From Spodoptera frugiperda (Eukaryota > Arthropoda > Insecta > Lepidoptera > Noctuidae), in the NCBI RefSeq assembly GCF_023101765.2, contig NC_064216.1, positions 5,546,501 to 5,610,500 of the forward strand: 64,000 nucleotides of DNA. The letters run 5' to 3'. Shown here one piece after another: positions 32,753 through 45,388 of this stretch. The stretch's first letter is position 1; each line of letters starts with the position of its first letter. The position numbers were made by a program, and so were the translations under genes. The notes beneath the pieces are model-generated. The model was not told the DNA's origin, did not search any database, and saw only the letters and a program-made list of their open reading frames with translations.

Positions 32753-33860
32753 CCATTTTCTAAATTGTACCTGGTTTATGGCAATAGAACTATTCTTTTT
32801 TACATGGGACTTCTAACTGAAAGGAGTGGATGTTACGTGGTATATGCATTGTGCGTCCCTATGTACTTCTTCAAAGGGTTAAAAGATGTTTTAAAATATA
32901 GTATTTATTATGATTTCGTTAAAAGGTGCTTAGTCATTCTAGTTAATCTTGTTTTGTTTTATTGCGGAATAGATAAATTAATTTAATAATATAATAATAA
33001 ATTAACAAACACTGCTACATAAACAGGTAAGATATTAATAATAAATACAGTGTATTGTTTTAATTAATTTTGATATTGGTTTAATTAGGATTGACGTCTG
33101 ATAATAGTGTTTTCAATTAGTATCTATTTTGGATTTAATGGGATATTTTTCCGTATGCGTTTCCTATTAGGATTGAATAAGCCTGTTTTTATGCATAAGT
33201 ATTGTTAAATGATAATTCGCTATACATACAAACATACATAATTGCTTTTTCGTTTTGCGTTCATTAAATTGCTATTTATTTAGTGCATGTATTTTGAATG
33301 ACAAATCTATCATGTTTTAAAAATGTTAAGTCTTTGACTGCCAATAGAAAACTGTTAAAGCAAATCCTCCACCAACGTCGGTCACCGGTATAAATAAAAT
33401 AAAGGTAACATCAAAGAACAGAAATCGACTAATAGACGTTTCGATTTCTCAAACTTTCCGAAAACACTTACCGAGGATATTTTGTTGAAAGTTTAAACTA
33501 ACTGAAAATATCACACCGTCATCAACTTTTCTCTCCTTTGTACAGTGGCCAGCAAATCAACCTATACCGTTTGGCCTTGTTACATTTTCAACTTCAATGT
33601 TTTAATATAAAGTCGAAAATCCAATGAATACAATTGACAGATTGAAGTAGGTTGACATGCCACTGTACTGTTATAAAGTAACGTTTTTGATGGCATCACC
33701 AGTATTACACAACTTTTGATGTTTTCTAATTGTTTCAAAAAGTTTTAATTCCTTTGGACTTTGCTGACGTTGTGGTACGTTTGAAGGTCTATTGAAAGTT
33801 GATATTTGTTTGTTGTCCATTATTTACCCATTTTGTTTCAACTGTATTATTGATTATAAC
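32753..33860. other. Intronic DNA, no exon seen
   Basis: A TATAAATA word at 33389-33396 has no initiator at the right distance. No exon is visible; the frame at 32765-32986 (+) is chance. Confidence 0.45.
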
Positions 33861-33922
33861 GGCGCTGATTGCTTACCATCAGGTGAGGCGTCTGATCGTA
33901 TTCCTTCTATTCCATAAAAGAA
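33861..33922 (+). mobile_element. LINE 3' end fragment, second copy
   Basis: GGCGCTGATTGCTTACCATC and AGGTGAGGCGTCTGATCGTA, with a TTCCTTCTATTCCATAAAAG tail, match the 3' end seen at 32655-32752 but shorter and more diverged. Confidence 0.6.
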
Positions 33923-33984
33923 TAGTTTTTAACGAGCAGTATCTCTGATAAACCTGGATTAAAATCAAACTTGGAGACCTCTGC

Positions 33985-34065
33985 CAATCCACTTATGTAA
34001 AAAAGGCCAATATAATCAGGCAGTGGACTATTACAAGCTATTGGTGGCGATGATGATGATGCTGA
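33985..34065 (+). mobile_element. LINE 3'-tail-like fragment with GATGAT run
   Basis: AAAAAGGCCAATATAATCAG, GCAGTGGACTATTACAAGCT and GATGATGATGATGCTGA resemble the 3' end of a second LINE family (also at 14050-14136 and 39879-39985), whose tails often end in GATGAT repeats. Confidence 0.5.
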
Positions 34066-37000
34066 GGATTTTATACAAGTCTTAATAGTAAAATTATGAA
34101 CTAGATAGATAGATGTTTGCTTATCTCTTTGGTTAAAACAAATATACCTTCGAATGCAGTCTGGTAAAAAGTTATAAATCCTTTATTATTTTAATCCTTA
34201 TTCCAAGAAGAACGTTTCACAAATTAACAACGTTATTTAAATCTTTATCCTTTGAGTTTCTAAGCGTCTAACAGCGGATATTTCCAAGCAAAAATTTAAT
34301 AAAAAGAAATGCATGGTGGCCATTTTTTATCAAAATTGGGTGTGAAACTCATTAGTTTATTAAATAATGTTACGTAATTCTCGTTAAAGGTTGCGTAAAG
34401 GAAAATGCTTTGAGAATTTTATGGTCGCTCCAATTAGAGTTGTTCCTAGCTAAGAAAGTTTCTTATTACTTTTTTTCTTTATAAGTAACGTGTAAAGACA
34501 CGTGTTTCAAACATCTGACTCGTAACTAAAATCGATAACATAACACTCCTTATATACCAATGTAAAATTCAGTGATATTTACTAAAATCGTATTTTATTT
34601 GATCTTCAATTAAAGTGTACAAAATCTGTGTGATAAAAAAATGTAAACAGTGCACTCGTCTAAAAAATAAAATGCAATTATAATACATTAAGTAAAATTT
34701 TAAACACCTATTTTATTATTTTACTACGTTAAATGATAAATGTCCAGTAACACAGAATTGAAAAAATACAATTAATATGTGTTTCAACTTTGCACATAAG
34801 GATAAATATTGCCTACTTATGTACTGTACCCATTATAAAATGCACTAGACATTATTATAATTAGTACGTATCAATACAATACTAAAGGAAAAAAATCAGC
34901 AACAATTAAAACCAACCTTTATTCCACATAGATTAAAGTTTACATTTCTATTACACCTTTCATATTCACCGTTGCTTTTTCCAATATTTTATTCAAACAA
35001 AAGGGGTCGTTGATTAAAAGGTCAATGAACGATAGAAATGATTACGAACAACAATGCACATTTGATATCAGAACACCTTTTATTATAGATGTTCATCCAT
35101 CAATACTAAAAGTAATCTAGGTTGTAATAATAGAAATATAAATTGTTCTTTCAAAGAGATAGAGAGATGTGTCTATAAAATTGTCTGTCATACGAAATTC
35201 TTAGTATGCAGCTGAGTCTGCAATTGTATCTTACGATTGTCAATAGGTAAACTTATTGAAAAATCAAATATAAACATAGTAACATTTATCATGCAACAAC
35301 CAATGATGAACAAAGCTGAACATACTAAAAAAGTATATTATTATGTTTATTCGAACGAGCTGTAAAAGATGTGTCGCTATTTTAAAAAGTACAGCCATTT
35401 CGTATGCAACGCTTTCGAATGTGAAACTTTGTAGTTTTTATATAGCCGTCTTAGTCATGCAAAACTAATTAGAGAGCTAACGTCTTGCCTTGTCTTAGAA
35501 AAACTACGTGGGATTCTATTTTCCAATAGAATTTTCGCTTTTTATAGTCACACAATTGGATTTGGGATCGATTGTAGTATGTGAAGGAATGCTTTGTGAT
35601 CTATTTTCGTTTTCACGTATCACACTTCGGGGTTGGCTTGGGCAATAGGTATGTCTTTTCGTGAGGGCATCGATTTAATAGTTGAAAGAAGTAGGCGTTA
35701 CCTATATTCAATCTAATACAATTAAGTAGAAGTACCTGATGATACTCCTACTTTTACTTATTTTAGATTAGAATCAAGATTTGGATACGAAGTAATTGGA
35801 ATTACCGTTAAAAGGCCAATATAAACAGTTTATTTGGCTAACGCTTGGAACTTAGTTGTAGTAACACTAAGTATAATCACAATTAAATAATGAGAAAACG
35901 TTAATAGAAATTACAATTTATCGGAACAATTGACACTGCTAAGTGATATATTGGTTCGAGTTCTATTTATAGTAGGTAATACTCGTATCTTGAGTTCAAG
36001 AAATGTCGCCCTTCAAAATGCTGCTAATAATATCGAAGAAATATATCTGGACATTGAACTTAGAATCTAGATATTTGCAGAAAATCTTTGCTTAAAATCT
36101 TTCATGACTGGTTCAATCGTTCAATTAAATCGAACATGTTTTTCAAGAACGTTTGGAGTTAAAATGGATCTGTGTAATCTGTACTAAAATCGATTAAGTA
36201 TGTGACAAGCTTGTTCATTCAAGCTTAAATATTTTGGCAATATTTTCGGATCAAAATCTCAATAGAGCTTTACTAGAGCCAAGGATCGAATTAAAAGCAT
36301 TGATCTCACTTTCTCGTGGCCAGTAGACCATCGAGGTCAATTTTAAAAAGGTCATTGCAGGCAGGGTCAACACTCATACTTTGAAGTTACTCATTATAAC
36401 TTTGACAGCCATATTCACTCAAAAACCTTTTGGAAACCGTCCAATTCAACATTGTTTAACTGTTCAGTTTTTGAACAAGCGCAGTGCTCAAAACTACATG
36501 TATTTGGAAAGCAAACTTTGATTCAGTAAATTGTTAATCACTTAGTGTATGTAAAAGTTTCAATAGACTTGTGTATATCTTTAGTTGGAATGAGGTTTGA
36601 TAGTTTCAAAGCATAGCCAATACTCCAAAGGCCTCTTATTCAGAAAATTATAAAACTTAATGTATGTTCTAAAATCTCAATTGAAGTAGCTATCTAGAAA
36701 TAAACGCTCTTAGATAGACAATCTTTGATCTTTGAAAGAGCTAATGGACTAAAGATTGTGTTAGATATTTGACTTTCGACACATATTTATGATTGACATA
36801 ATTATAGTGAAAGATAAAGATTGACATCTTGGCGAAGTATTTTCTACCAATCAAAAACAAAAAACAAACTTTGTTAAAGTTGAAACTATGTTCTAACATT
36901 GGATTACTAATAGCACTTTCTGATGATCAATATTGCAAAAAGTCGGATAGAAACATAGTGTCAGTGTGGTTAAATAACCTAACAAGGTCTTAGCGATTAG

Positions 37001-39878
37001 TCATTTCCGAAAGAAAACTCAATGGGTGCCTATTTGTTTAACAAATCAATATTTACTACTATTCACACGTCATCGTTATTTGCATGACCATCTACGTCAC
37101 TATTTCTGTATTTCTAACAAGTAAAGTGAAGTAGCTCTGACTGCATAGATCTGACTTGTAGACGTCACAATTCTCTTAGCATTATTCATTGCGTCATTAA
37201 TACTTAGTCATTCTATAAAAATAGTCGATCATTAATATTTTTCTTGTAAAACCTGACCATCTTATACTTCTTGTTTACTAGAATTCAAGGTTTATTAATT
37301 AATATACTTGTAATTATGTAGTTTGCTTATTATGTGAAGTATTTACGAAGCTATTTTGTTGTAAGAATTTTTTTATTGTTTTTGTTTTATTGCTTTGTTG
37401 CTAATAAATACTGGACTGGAGTCTGGAGTATTTGTTCTCTGTTTTCTTTTTAGCGTTCTTGTTTTATTACCTAATCAATATTTATCCCGATAGATTCTTT
37501 GTTATTAATTCATCTTGCATTTTTGTTTATGTTTTCTCTTACTTTAAACGTTTCTAACATTTTTAAGATTATTTCCAATTACCTAGCAACTAGCTTCACT
37601 GACAGACTGACGGACAATTGAAATTGACTTTACAAAAGTGCATCATTCAGGATTGATTGAAACAAAATATATAATTTGACTTTGACATAAAGATGTCTAC
37701 AATTTGTCACGCTAATCTAGATTCTTGTTATTCAAACGGATTGCAATAAAAATCTCATAAAACTCTATTACATAACCTACCAAAGTCCTTTAAAAATAAC
37801 CCGAGATCCACGCCTATTCCCGGCTCCGTTGCCTTAGAACTTGCTTAGTCAGCTAATGCTAATAAAAGTGAGGGAGCTCACTTACTCGTGTTCATTCGCG
37901 CGACACATACCTGAGCCAAGAGTCGGTTAGGAAAACAAGTGGAAACGGAATTAAACGTCACTTCTTAGATACATAACGGCCTATGTACGGACGTAGATGT
38001 ACATAGTATTGTACGTGTATCGAATAGAGGTCCTTTTGAAGAAAAGTTGTTGGTAGATGTTGACATCATTGAATTAGAGGAGTTGGATGATTAAGGAAGA
38101 TGGAAAGTTTGAAAAATTAAGATATGATATCGAGAACTTTATTCTTCGAAGCTATACCCACTTAGTAACAGCATCTAAATACTTTACCCATTGGCAGTCC
38201 TGATGTAAAAAGTGGTTATGCAGCATACTAACATATGAAAACCTGAAGCGTAGTATCGACTAACGACACAAACGTTTCAAAGATTTGAACTAGAATGTAG
38301 GTACTAATTCACAACATACAGTTAGATAAAGCTACAACAAATAAATTAAGTTAAAATGTCCATCTGTCATCTCAATAACGTTCTTTGCTCTAACATCACC
38401 TTTCAATAAAGTCCGGGACACACTATATAATAAAATAGACAAGTGCAATATAGAAATACTTTCGTCATGCATCTGCAAACAATATGTACACATGGCTCCA
38501 CATCAAGCTAAATAAAACCAGTATAAACTGACCGTAGAATATGTGGAAAAGTCATATAAAGCAAGACCATGTTATGCTGGGTTTGTATAGTATTAAGTGT
38601 GTACGTGAGCGTACGTTTCCACTTTCGCAACATCACCATTGTCCCATGATATTGTTAGAGTAAGTTTACGATGTGTGTTTGTCTTTATGTCGAAAGTGGG
38701 ACAAATCGAGATTACGACTACACTGAACCGAATAAAGACTCGAGCACATGAAGTTATACCCAAAAATCTTAATACATTTCCAACTTTATTAGCAAAATGT
38801 TAAGGTCGAAAATTAATTAAAGATATTTGAGAGATAAAGGGTAGTTTGATAAGCTGGTATGTTTACATGAGTTAGTTTTATGGTGAGATCATTTTTGATT
38901 ATGGGAGCCTCTTTATGTTGTACTTTACGATCTATAAAGTTATTTTTTGTGTTATTCCTTATTGTACCACTGTCGACGCATTGTAAAATACAGAACCACT
39001 GTTTTTTCGACGTAATATTACTTTACATGTGTCATAAAGTTTATTATTTGTATAATTTAGTCTTTCACCACAGAAAGCCCTGCTGCGTAAAACACAAATT
39101 GACCACAATAGTTGATAGCTTGTTTTGTATGCCCTAGGGGATGAACTATGACGTTATAGAAAAGAGTTGTGGTAGATAATAATGTATTGAATCAACACTT
39201 GGGCCTTTCTTACTAGCTGAACCGGCAAACTTCGTACCGCCTCAAACATTTTGTTCAACCTCCCCTGGACTTCTCCAAATAATTCAAGAAAAATATTAGC
39301 CAAATCGGTCTTGCCGATCTCGAATTTTAGCGAGACTAACGAACAACATTTGATTTTTATGTATATAGAGATAACAATACCTCTTTATGATGTATCTCAA
39401 GCTCAACACATCATTACATTCAATATTCGCTACAAAACGACCAAAAACATCAATAGCACGCGTTTCTTTCTTGTTTACCACCAAATCCTTCAATTGTCAC
39501 AGAGCCTAAACAAAAAATTACTTTCGTTACATTCGTTCTGCCTTTTATTTTATCTCGGATTTATTTTACTGTTCGGTTTAAACGTATTTCCATATAAATA
39601 ACGAAGGCTTAACCGTTTCTTCTTTATTTACAATACATGAAGAGAGTTTAGGGATTACTCGTACCTACAATGAATTGTTCAGTTCACGTGTTACGTCGTA
39701 GGTGTATAAGTATACATACATACATATTTATGTTATATAAGTACCTGATACATATTTTAAATGTATATTTCGTTGAGTATTACAATGCTCTTTACTTATA
39801 TCTATCGTTCTATAGCTCTACGGTAGAGAAAAGTACTTTTAAATTCTCCGATTTCAATTTCTAAAGAATGACAACATT
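34066..39878. other. Long AT-rich intronic DNA, no exon seen
   Basis: Nearly 6 kb with no supportable exon, RNA gene or classifiable repeat. An 8-bp inverted repeat ATTCTATT/AATAGAAT lies near 35513-35532. The frames 38880-39137 (+), 39251-39601 (+, 116 codons) and 39670-39864 (+) are rich in I/L/F/Y, as expected of chance frames in AT-rich DNA, and have no splice support. Confidence 0.45.
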
Positions 39879-39985
39879 TTAGCCAACCCGCATAGAGTAA
39901 GCGTGGTGCTTAAACCTTCTTTCTCCATGTGAGTAGAGGAGTTTGGACAGCAATGGGCAGTTATAGGTAGTTGATGTGTGATGTG
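39879..39985 (+). mobile_element. LINE 3' end fragment (GCGTGGTG...GGACAGCAATGGGCAG type)
   Basis: CAACCCGCATAGAGTAAGCG, TGGTGCTTAAACCTTCTTTC, TCCATGTGAGTAGAGGAG and CAGCAATGGGCAGTTATAGG are, in order, the words of a common lepidopteran LINE 3' untranslated region, somewhat diverged. Non-coding. Confidence 0.6.
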
Positions 39986-40315
39986 TAACAACATTTTGCA
40001 ACATTACATTACAATCATAATAAAAATGACACTCTTCACATTACTGCTGAATATGAATTATACTTATCCTCTTACTAAAATTAATCATCTATTAGGTACA
40101 AAAATAACAATATTTCCTGTTGTCTGTATCATTAGTCTTTACTTATCAATATACCTAATATCTAAATCAATTTCAGCTAATTAATGAATGTTTGCAATTC
40201 GCCTGACCGTGATTAATGTTATTAACTAAATATTTAGTTCTATTAATTATGAATAGTGATCAAATTCTATGCTATTAAATAAAATATAGGGTGTGTACAC
40301 GATAGATTAATATAT
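39986..40315. other. No gene seen
   Basis: AT-rich; the frame 39978-40184 (+) is chance. Confidence 0.45.
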
Positions 40316-40700
40316 TAAACTAGCGGACCCGACAGACGTTGTCCTGTCTACACGTTAATTTGAAAATTTTTTTTTTTTAATAAAGTAAAACATTCTGGAC
40401 CTTTTTGATGAAAATTATTATTCAAATGTTATGACAATATCTAACGTCATTAGTATTTGACACTACGATGGTAGCGCCGTCCGTCGGATCCGATGTAAAA
40501 CATTCCAAAATCAACAACTACTAATAAATTAAAAATTAATTAAAAAAACATTGTCCAGCGGACAAAATTGTGAATCTAAACCATTCTCAGATCCTCTTGA
40601 ACGTTTGCATTCACACAAAAAGTTTCATTAAAATCCGTCTAGTCGTTTAAGAGGAGTTCAGTGACATACACACGTACAGAAGAATTATATATATAAAGAT
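40316..40700 (+). mobile_element. Dispersed repeat of the CTAGCGGACCCGACAGACG type, near full length
   Basis: It starts AACTAGCGGACCCGACAGAC and GTTGTCCTGTCTACACG. It runs through a T-rich tract (about 40366-40378), CCATTCTCAGATCCTCTTGA and TTCATTAAAATCCGTCTAGT, and ends CACACGTACAGAAGAATTAT then ATATATAAAG. This start-to-end layout is that of a short non-autonomous element common in insects. No protein is encoded. I leave the transposon class open. Confidence 0.6.
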
Positions 40701-41653
40701 GTTCTCTTGTTTTACCAATCACAATTTTCGCATCAGTTTTTTTATAGAGTGAAGAAAAGTATGTATGTTCTTTTTTTAAAGTAACAATAAGTGCTAAATA
40801 ATCTTTGGCATAATCTCTAAGACTCTTGAGTCTCTAGTATTGAAAATTTACGCCGGTTCAGACAAAAATATGTCTATCATTAATTTCAGAGAAAGTCTCT
40901 AGTGATTCTTGGTAATCTTAGTATTTATGAACGATGTATATATTTTTTTAATTCTATCTATCATTTTAGAGAAAATCCCGAGTTATTCCTAGCATTTATT
41001 TATAGTAACAACAATTATTTGTTACAGTTTACCTTTTATGTATAAAAAAAAAATAGTGACATAACTTACAGGAAATCTTTTGTTACAATATTATTAAGTG
41101 TGATGGTATTCACAATTCCTAGTATGCCATTTGGAATTTACGAGGATAATGGTTATTTTAATTCTAATAACTTTATTGACACCTAGTAACCGTACAATGC
41201 AATAACAAAATATATGAACAAAGTTATTTGTGTTTTCATATCTCGTTGTTATAGAAACTGCATACTTATTGCTTATAAAGTTGTGTTATACCTGTTAAGT
41301 GATAAAAGAAGGAAAATACATTCATAAAATAATTGTTTTAATGAAGTGTAATCTAATTAAATCATGGGTAGCTTGGTATATAGAACTTTATATAATAAAT
41401 ATGATTTTTAACGACAGCTGATATCTGAAGCACTTTATACAATAAATTAATGATTTTTTTCATACAGCTAATATCTGAATATTTATGTTTGCTTTTTGGT
41501 TACAAAAATAAAAATACGACATTATAAACGACCTCTTTCACAGAATCATCACCAATTAGAGGTCGAATGATATTCATTTTCGTTTTGTTATCGGTTCACA
41601 AATAATGTTACATCTATATATATTGTATTTACAATGATTTTACTTTGTTTCAG
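40701..41653. other. Intronic DNA leading to the candidate cassette exon
   Basis: Very AT-rich and without exons. Its end, TTTACAATGATTTTACTTTG followed by TTTCAG, supplies a good polypyrimidine tract and acceptor for the exon starting at 41654. Confidence 0.5.
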
Positions 41654-41713
41654 GTATGTTCCTTTCAATCTTCAACGACCACCAATTTATCTGAGACGTC
41701 GCGGTGCTCAAAG
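41654..41713 (+). CDS. Candidate 60-nt symmetric cassette exon
   Basis: The segment lies between a strong acceptor (TTTGTTTCAG, AG at 41652-41653) and a strong donor (AAAG|GTATGT, GT at 41714-41715). It is exactly 60 nt. One frame is fully open in phase 0 at both ends and reads VCSFQSSTTTNLSETSRCSK, a Ser/Thr-rich 20-residue insert. Because the GoLoco exon and the upstream 76-codon exon both end in phase 0, this segment could be included or skipped without changing frame. There is no domain in 20 residues, so the support is splice-site strength and phase only. Chance pairs of such sites do occur in 60 kb of intron. Confidence 0.42.
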
Positions 41714-44700
41714 GTATGTCGCCTCGCCGTTTAAATCCCTCTGAACAATGTGATTGATCTCGATCATCTACAAAATCGTTACCCATTTCACGTCTACTGA
41801 TATTCCAACCTTATCAAGAAGTACGAAGATTTCCATAAAAAATATAGTAAAACATTGTGTTGGGGCAAAGAAATTTTGTATACTCTATATCTGGTAGTTT
41901 TTATGTTTGTATGTTACCCCAAAACGCATTGAACAAAACCCATAAAATATTGACTCCGCAAATACATGCTCAATGAATGATTTTATGCACAAACAAGCAA
42001 TTTCGAATTAATTGAATAAGGTAATTTAATTTATTACATTTAACATGAAATATTTACTTTCGAAAGTATAATAAAAATCTTTGTAGACGATTATGACAAT
42101 TATAATCAAGGAGCGAACGTTTAAATTCCTTTAACAATAACTACGAGATGATGTCGCATAGGCGAAGACTGTACACCAATATTCCGGTCAGTAAGACACG
42201 CGATATAACGTGCACATATAAAAACACGCAATTTCTTCGGTAGCCACATTATTTACTACAATCTAGAAATTACTGAGTAATTTTCATGGCAACTATGCTT
42301 TATTAGTGTTGTTTAAGATATGCAGTCTTGATAAACTGTTGTAAAAAATTAGCAGAAAGTAACATCTATTCTGTTCGCAGTAATGGCTGCGAGTTCCTGT
42401 AATTTACTGCGTGTCTATAAAATTTATTTGACATAGAAAAAGATGGTGTTAAACTATGATTTATGTCTTTATTTATACATTACCTACATTTAACAGATAT
42501 TTCCTTAAAATAAAGAATGTTTGAACACGCAGAAAGCTATAAAATAGGTATAATAATAGGTATATGAATGCAAAAAATACTTGTAAAAGAGAAACAAAAA
42601 ACGTGACTATGTTCGTGCAATTATTTCCGTCATGAAGCTTCGCTAGGTGAAGGCTAACGCCATTACGTCAAATTGATGTGTCTTGTCTGCGGATTTTATG
42701 TCTTATTTTGACTGATGCGTGCATAAAACTGTCCCAGTCATAAACAAAATTGGTGACCTGATCGACTTTATGAATCACGTGACCTTTCCGTCTCGCTTTG
42801 ATTGGTCGTTTGTAGTTTTATGTTTATTAGATTAAACACCGTCGGAAATTTTTAGTTAATTTTACATAATTTTGTTTTGATTAACTGTTTACGAAATACT
42901 TCATCGAATAATCGAGGTACCTACCTACTTTCCCGATTCATTCTTTATTGTCTAGCTAGTCAATAATGCAATAAAACATACGTAGTAACTAAAGGAAACA
43001 ATCATTTTAAAACCACTCGATACAAAACACACAACCTTCATGAAAGACGAAACTCAATATTTTATACTTCCTAATAATATAGATTTCTGTTTGAATCATT
43101 TCGAAACGACTTCACTGATTTATTGAAGCAATAAATCCACTCGCAAATATTTAGCGTTGAGCGCTGTGAAGCATATTGAGCGTCAAGTTGATTCGGAACA
43201 CATTCGTTATTAATTTTCAATAATTAAATCCTTTCATTTTCACGTGACGGCTAATTATGGGCAGGATTTTCTTGATATTCGCAAAGCTTTCAATTTGTTT
43301 TTCAATATGTTAATGGAATTGTTATTGGAATTTGAATGCATTTACGGAGACTTTATGTCAGAACGCTAATTAAATCAGAGTAATGCATTATAATATTACC
43401 TAGAATTTTATACTTTATATATGACATAGGTGCATATTACCTACCTATTACATTATTAAGGACATTTACAATTATGTTCTTATTCTGTCTTTTATTAGAT
43501 AGCCAAACATCATCTATTATTCCATGCAAAAACACATAAGTCAAAACTTCATACACTCACAATTCGCCACTTCATCACACTGCAACCCATTTCTTTATTT
43601 AAGGCAAAAAATCAACACGTATCTCGATAGATCACACTTTCCTTCTATCCCCTTTTTCACATAAACTGCTTACCTTGTTTTTACGAGGGCACATGTCTTC
43701 ATCTATATTGTTACTGGGATGAAATACAAGTAAACACCATGTCGAATGCATTGTATCACCTAGTAAACTTCCCTCTGCTTAGGATATTTACACGCAAACG
43801 CAAAGGGTGTCAAGTAATTTTATTATATGTCTTAACCTTGTTACATGGTGTTCATTTTATCTACCGTGAGTCCTGGTTCAAGGTGTTGTGTTCAAAAAAA
43901 ATCTAAATTATATTTTCCTCTTACTGTTATTTATTGAGAAATAAGGCCATATTTGATAAAGGCACCACCAGCGCAAAAATAATGGTTGGTCTTTCAATAA
44001 AATGACCTGATTCTACCTCATATTTGTATCTGTTAAATAATTTGCCTCAATATAACACGGTTCTTAGTCTTGTAGTCGTTAAAATAAAAATGATTTTTCT
44101 TTTATGCAATCTTTATAAGTATTATGTAGGTTAACTTGATAAAGAAGTTATAATTTATTTAATAACTAGAAAGCCGATAGTAATACCGTTCTTCATGGTC
44201 ACATTCTAACATAATCGTTCATAATGTGAATGGTCACGTACCATTTTCAAACAAAAACGCCTCATTTTCTGCCATGTTTTCTCTTCTCAGTTGGTAACAG
44301 CGAAAGTGTAATTTGAACAGTTATTAGAAAGCAAACTTTGTAAATATTGGAGCAAGTGGACTGTAATATGCTTATGGTGTGGTCATAAAGTTATAATTAT
44401 CTGATGGTTACAACATCAATAAGTCATAAATAAGCGGTGTTGGGTGTTCCGTCATCGATTGTTGTTCCCATTACGTTTGCTCCACTAGTAGGTACTTTTG
44501 AGTTCATCGATGGATGTAATGTAATATTACGATGTATTGAATCATTTCGCTTTCCGACGTCCGTGTGTCTGGCTCTTTAAAAACAAAAACTACTGAACGA
44601 ATTTCATATTGTGGATGGATGAAATATTTTCAAAGTTTTATTTAAACGAATAGATAAAGGCTGGCAAAGTAAGAAATGATGTCAAAAATAGACCAAAACT

Positions 44701-45280
44701 TACCATCCATCTTTGTTATCGATAACTTAAGATTGATGTTAGCGAAAACTTTTATAAGGGATGCCTTATGTCAGCTGTTATAGATTTGGCTCAAAATAGG
44801 TCACATTCTGCTTTCTACGAAGCTAATACTAATTCAATGAACCGGTTAATCGTATAAACTATTGTAAAGTTTCCAATATTGAAATTCTCAGGAGAAATAA
44901 TATATACCGCCTTGTTTTATTCCAAAAGCAAATGTGCTTCTTTAGGTCTATCACATCATAGGTATGTAGACGGTTTTGCCACGCCAGCTGAATGACATTT
45001 CGGCCTTTGACGTCCCCAAAGTCAGGCGATGAAAAGGTTACCTATCTACTTGCATACAAAACAAAAAACTTGCTTCTTCAAAAGGGTTTGCTACAAAGAG
45101 AATGTCTCATACATATTCGCTTCAATTTTAAACTCTTCAAGCGAATCTTGGTCCAGTGATGACTTTGCCTTATTTAATACCCCAATTCATTCAAACCTTG
45201 TTCGTTCAAACGGAGCTGCTGTAAATTAATCAGTTATTTCAAGTAATACGTCTAAGTACACAGATTCATTCTACGAAGTC
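41714..45280. other. Intronic DNA, no exon seen
   Basis: AT-rich. A locally richer patch at 42640-42830 holds an E-box palindrome TCACGTGAC (42775-42783) and an inverted CCAAT box (GATTGG, about 42801), possible enhancer elements. Around 44550-44640 GTCCGTGTGTCTGGCTCTTT and AACTACTGAACGAATTTC resemble the 'unknown repeat' phrase common in moths. The frame 45029-45229 (+) is unsupported. Confidence 0.4.
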
Positions 45281-45388
45281 AGTTGTCCGTACGACGGGGT
45301 ACCGAAAGAGATCTTTCTTTCGGCCCCTCGTTCGATAAAAGTTCGCTCGAGCGATAAACTTTTGCGTGATTGAATTTGAAAGGAAAAG
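45281..45388 (+). ncRNA. Candidate non-coding first exon (Inr to donor) with hairpins
   Basis: A consensus initiator TCAGTT puts a start at A45281. AGATC, a DPE-type word, is at +29 (one off the usual +28). A strong donor AAAAG|GTACGT closes the segment at 45388. The segment is CpG-richer than its flanks and has no ATG, so it would be an untranslated first exon. It contains a hairpin CCGAAAGA/TCTTTCGG (45302-45323) and a second, AAAAGTT/AACTTTT enclosing the 12-bp palindrome TCGCTCGAGCGA (45337-45363). It may be a further upstream exon of the Rapgap1-like locus or an independent transcript. Read as an internal exon it has stops in all frames. Confidence 0.33.

Noticed and set aside
33389..33396. 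TATAAATA preceded by a GC-rich bit
   Set aside because: No initiator about 30 bp downstream and no exon; likely chance.
35580..35652. Possible 24-codon exon ending AATAG|GTATGT
   Set aside because: Acceptor side has no convincing pyrimidine tract and the peptide shows no features; phase differs from the other candidates.
39251..39601. 116-codon + frame
   Set aside because: Composition is typical of translated AT-rich DNA; no start context, splice sites or family resemblance.
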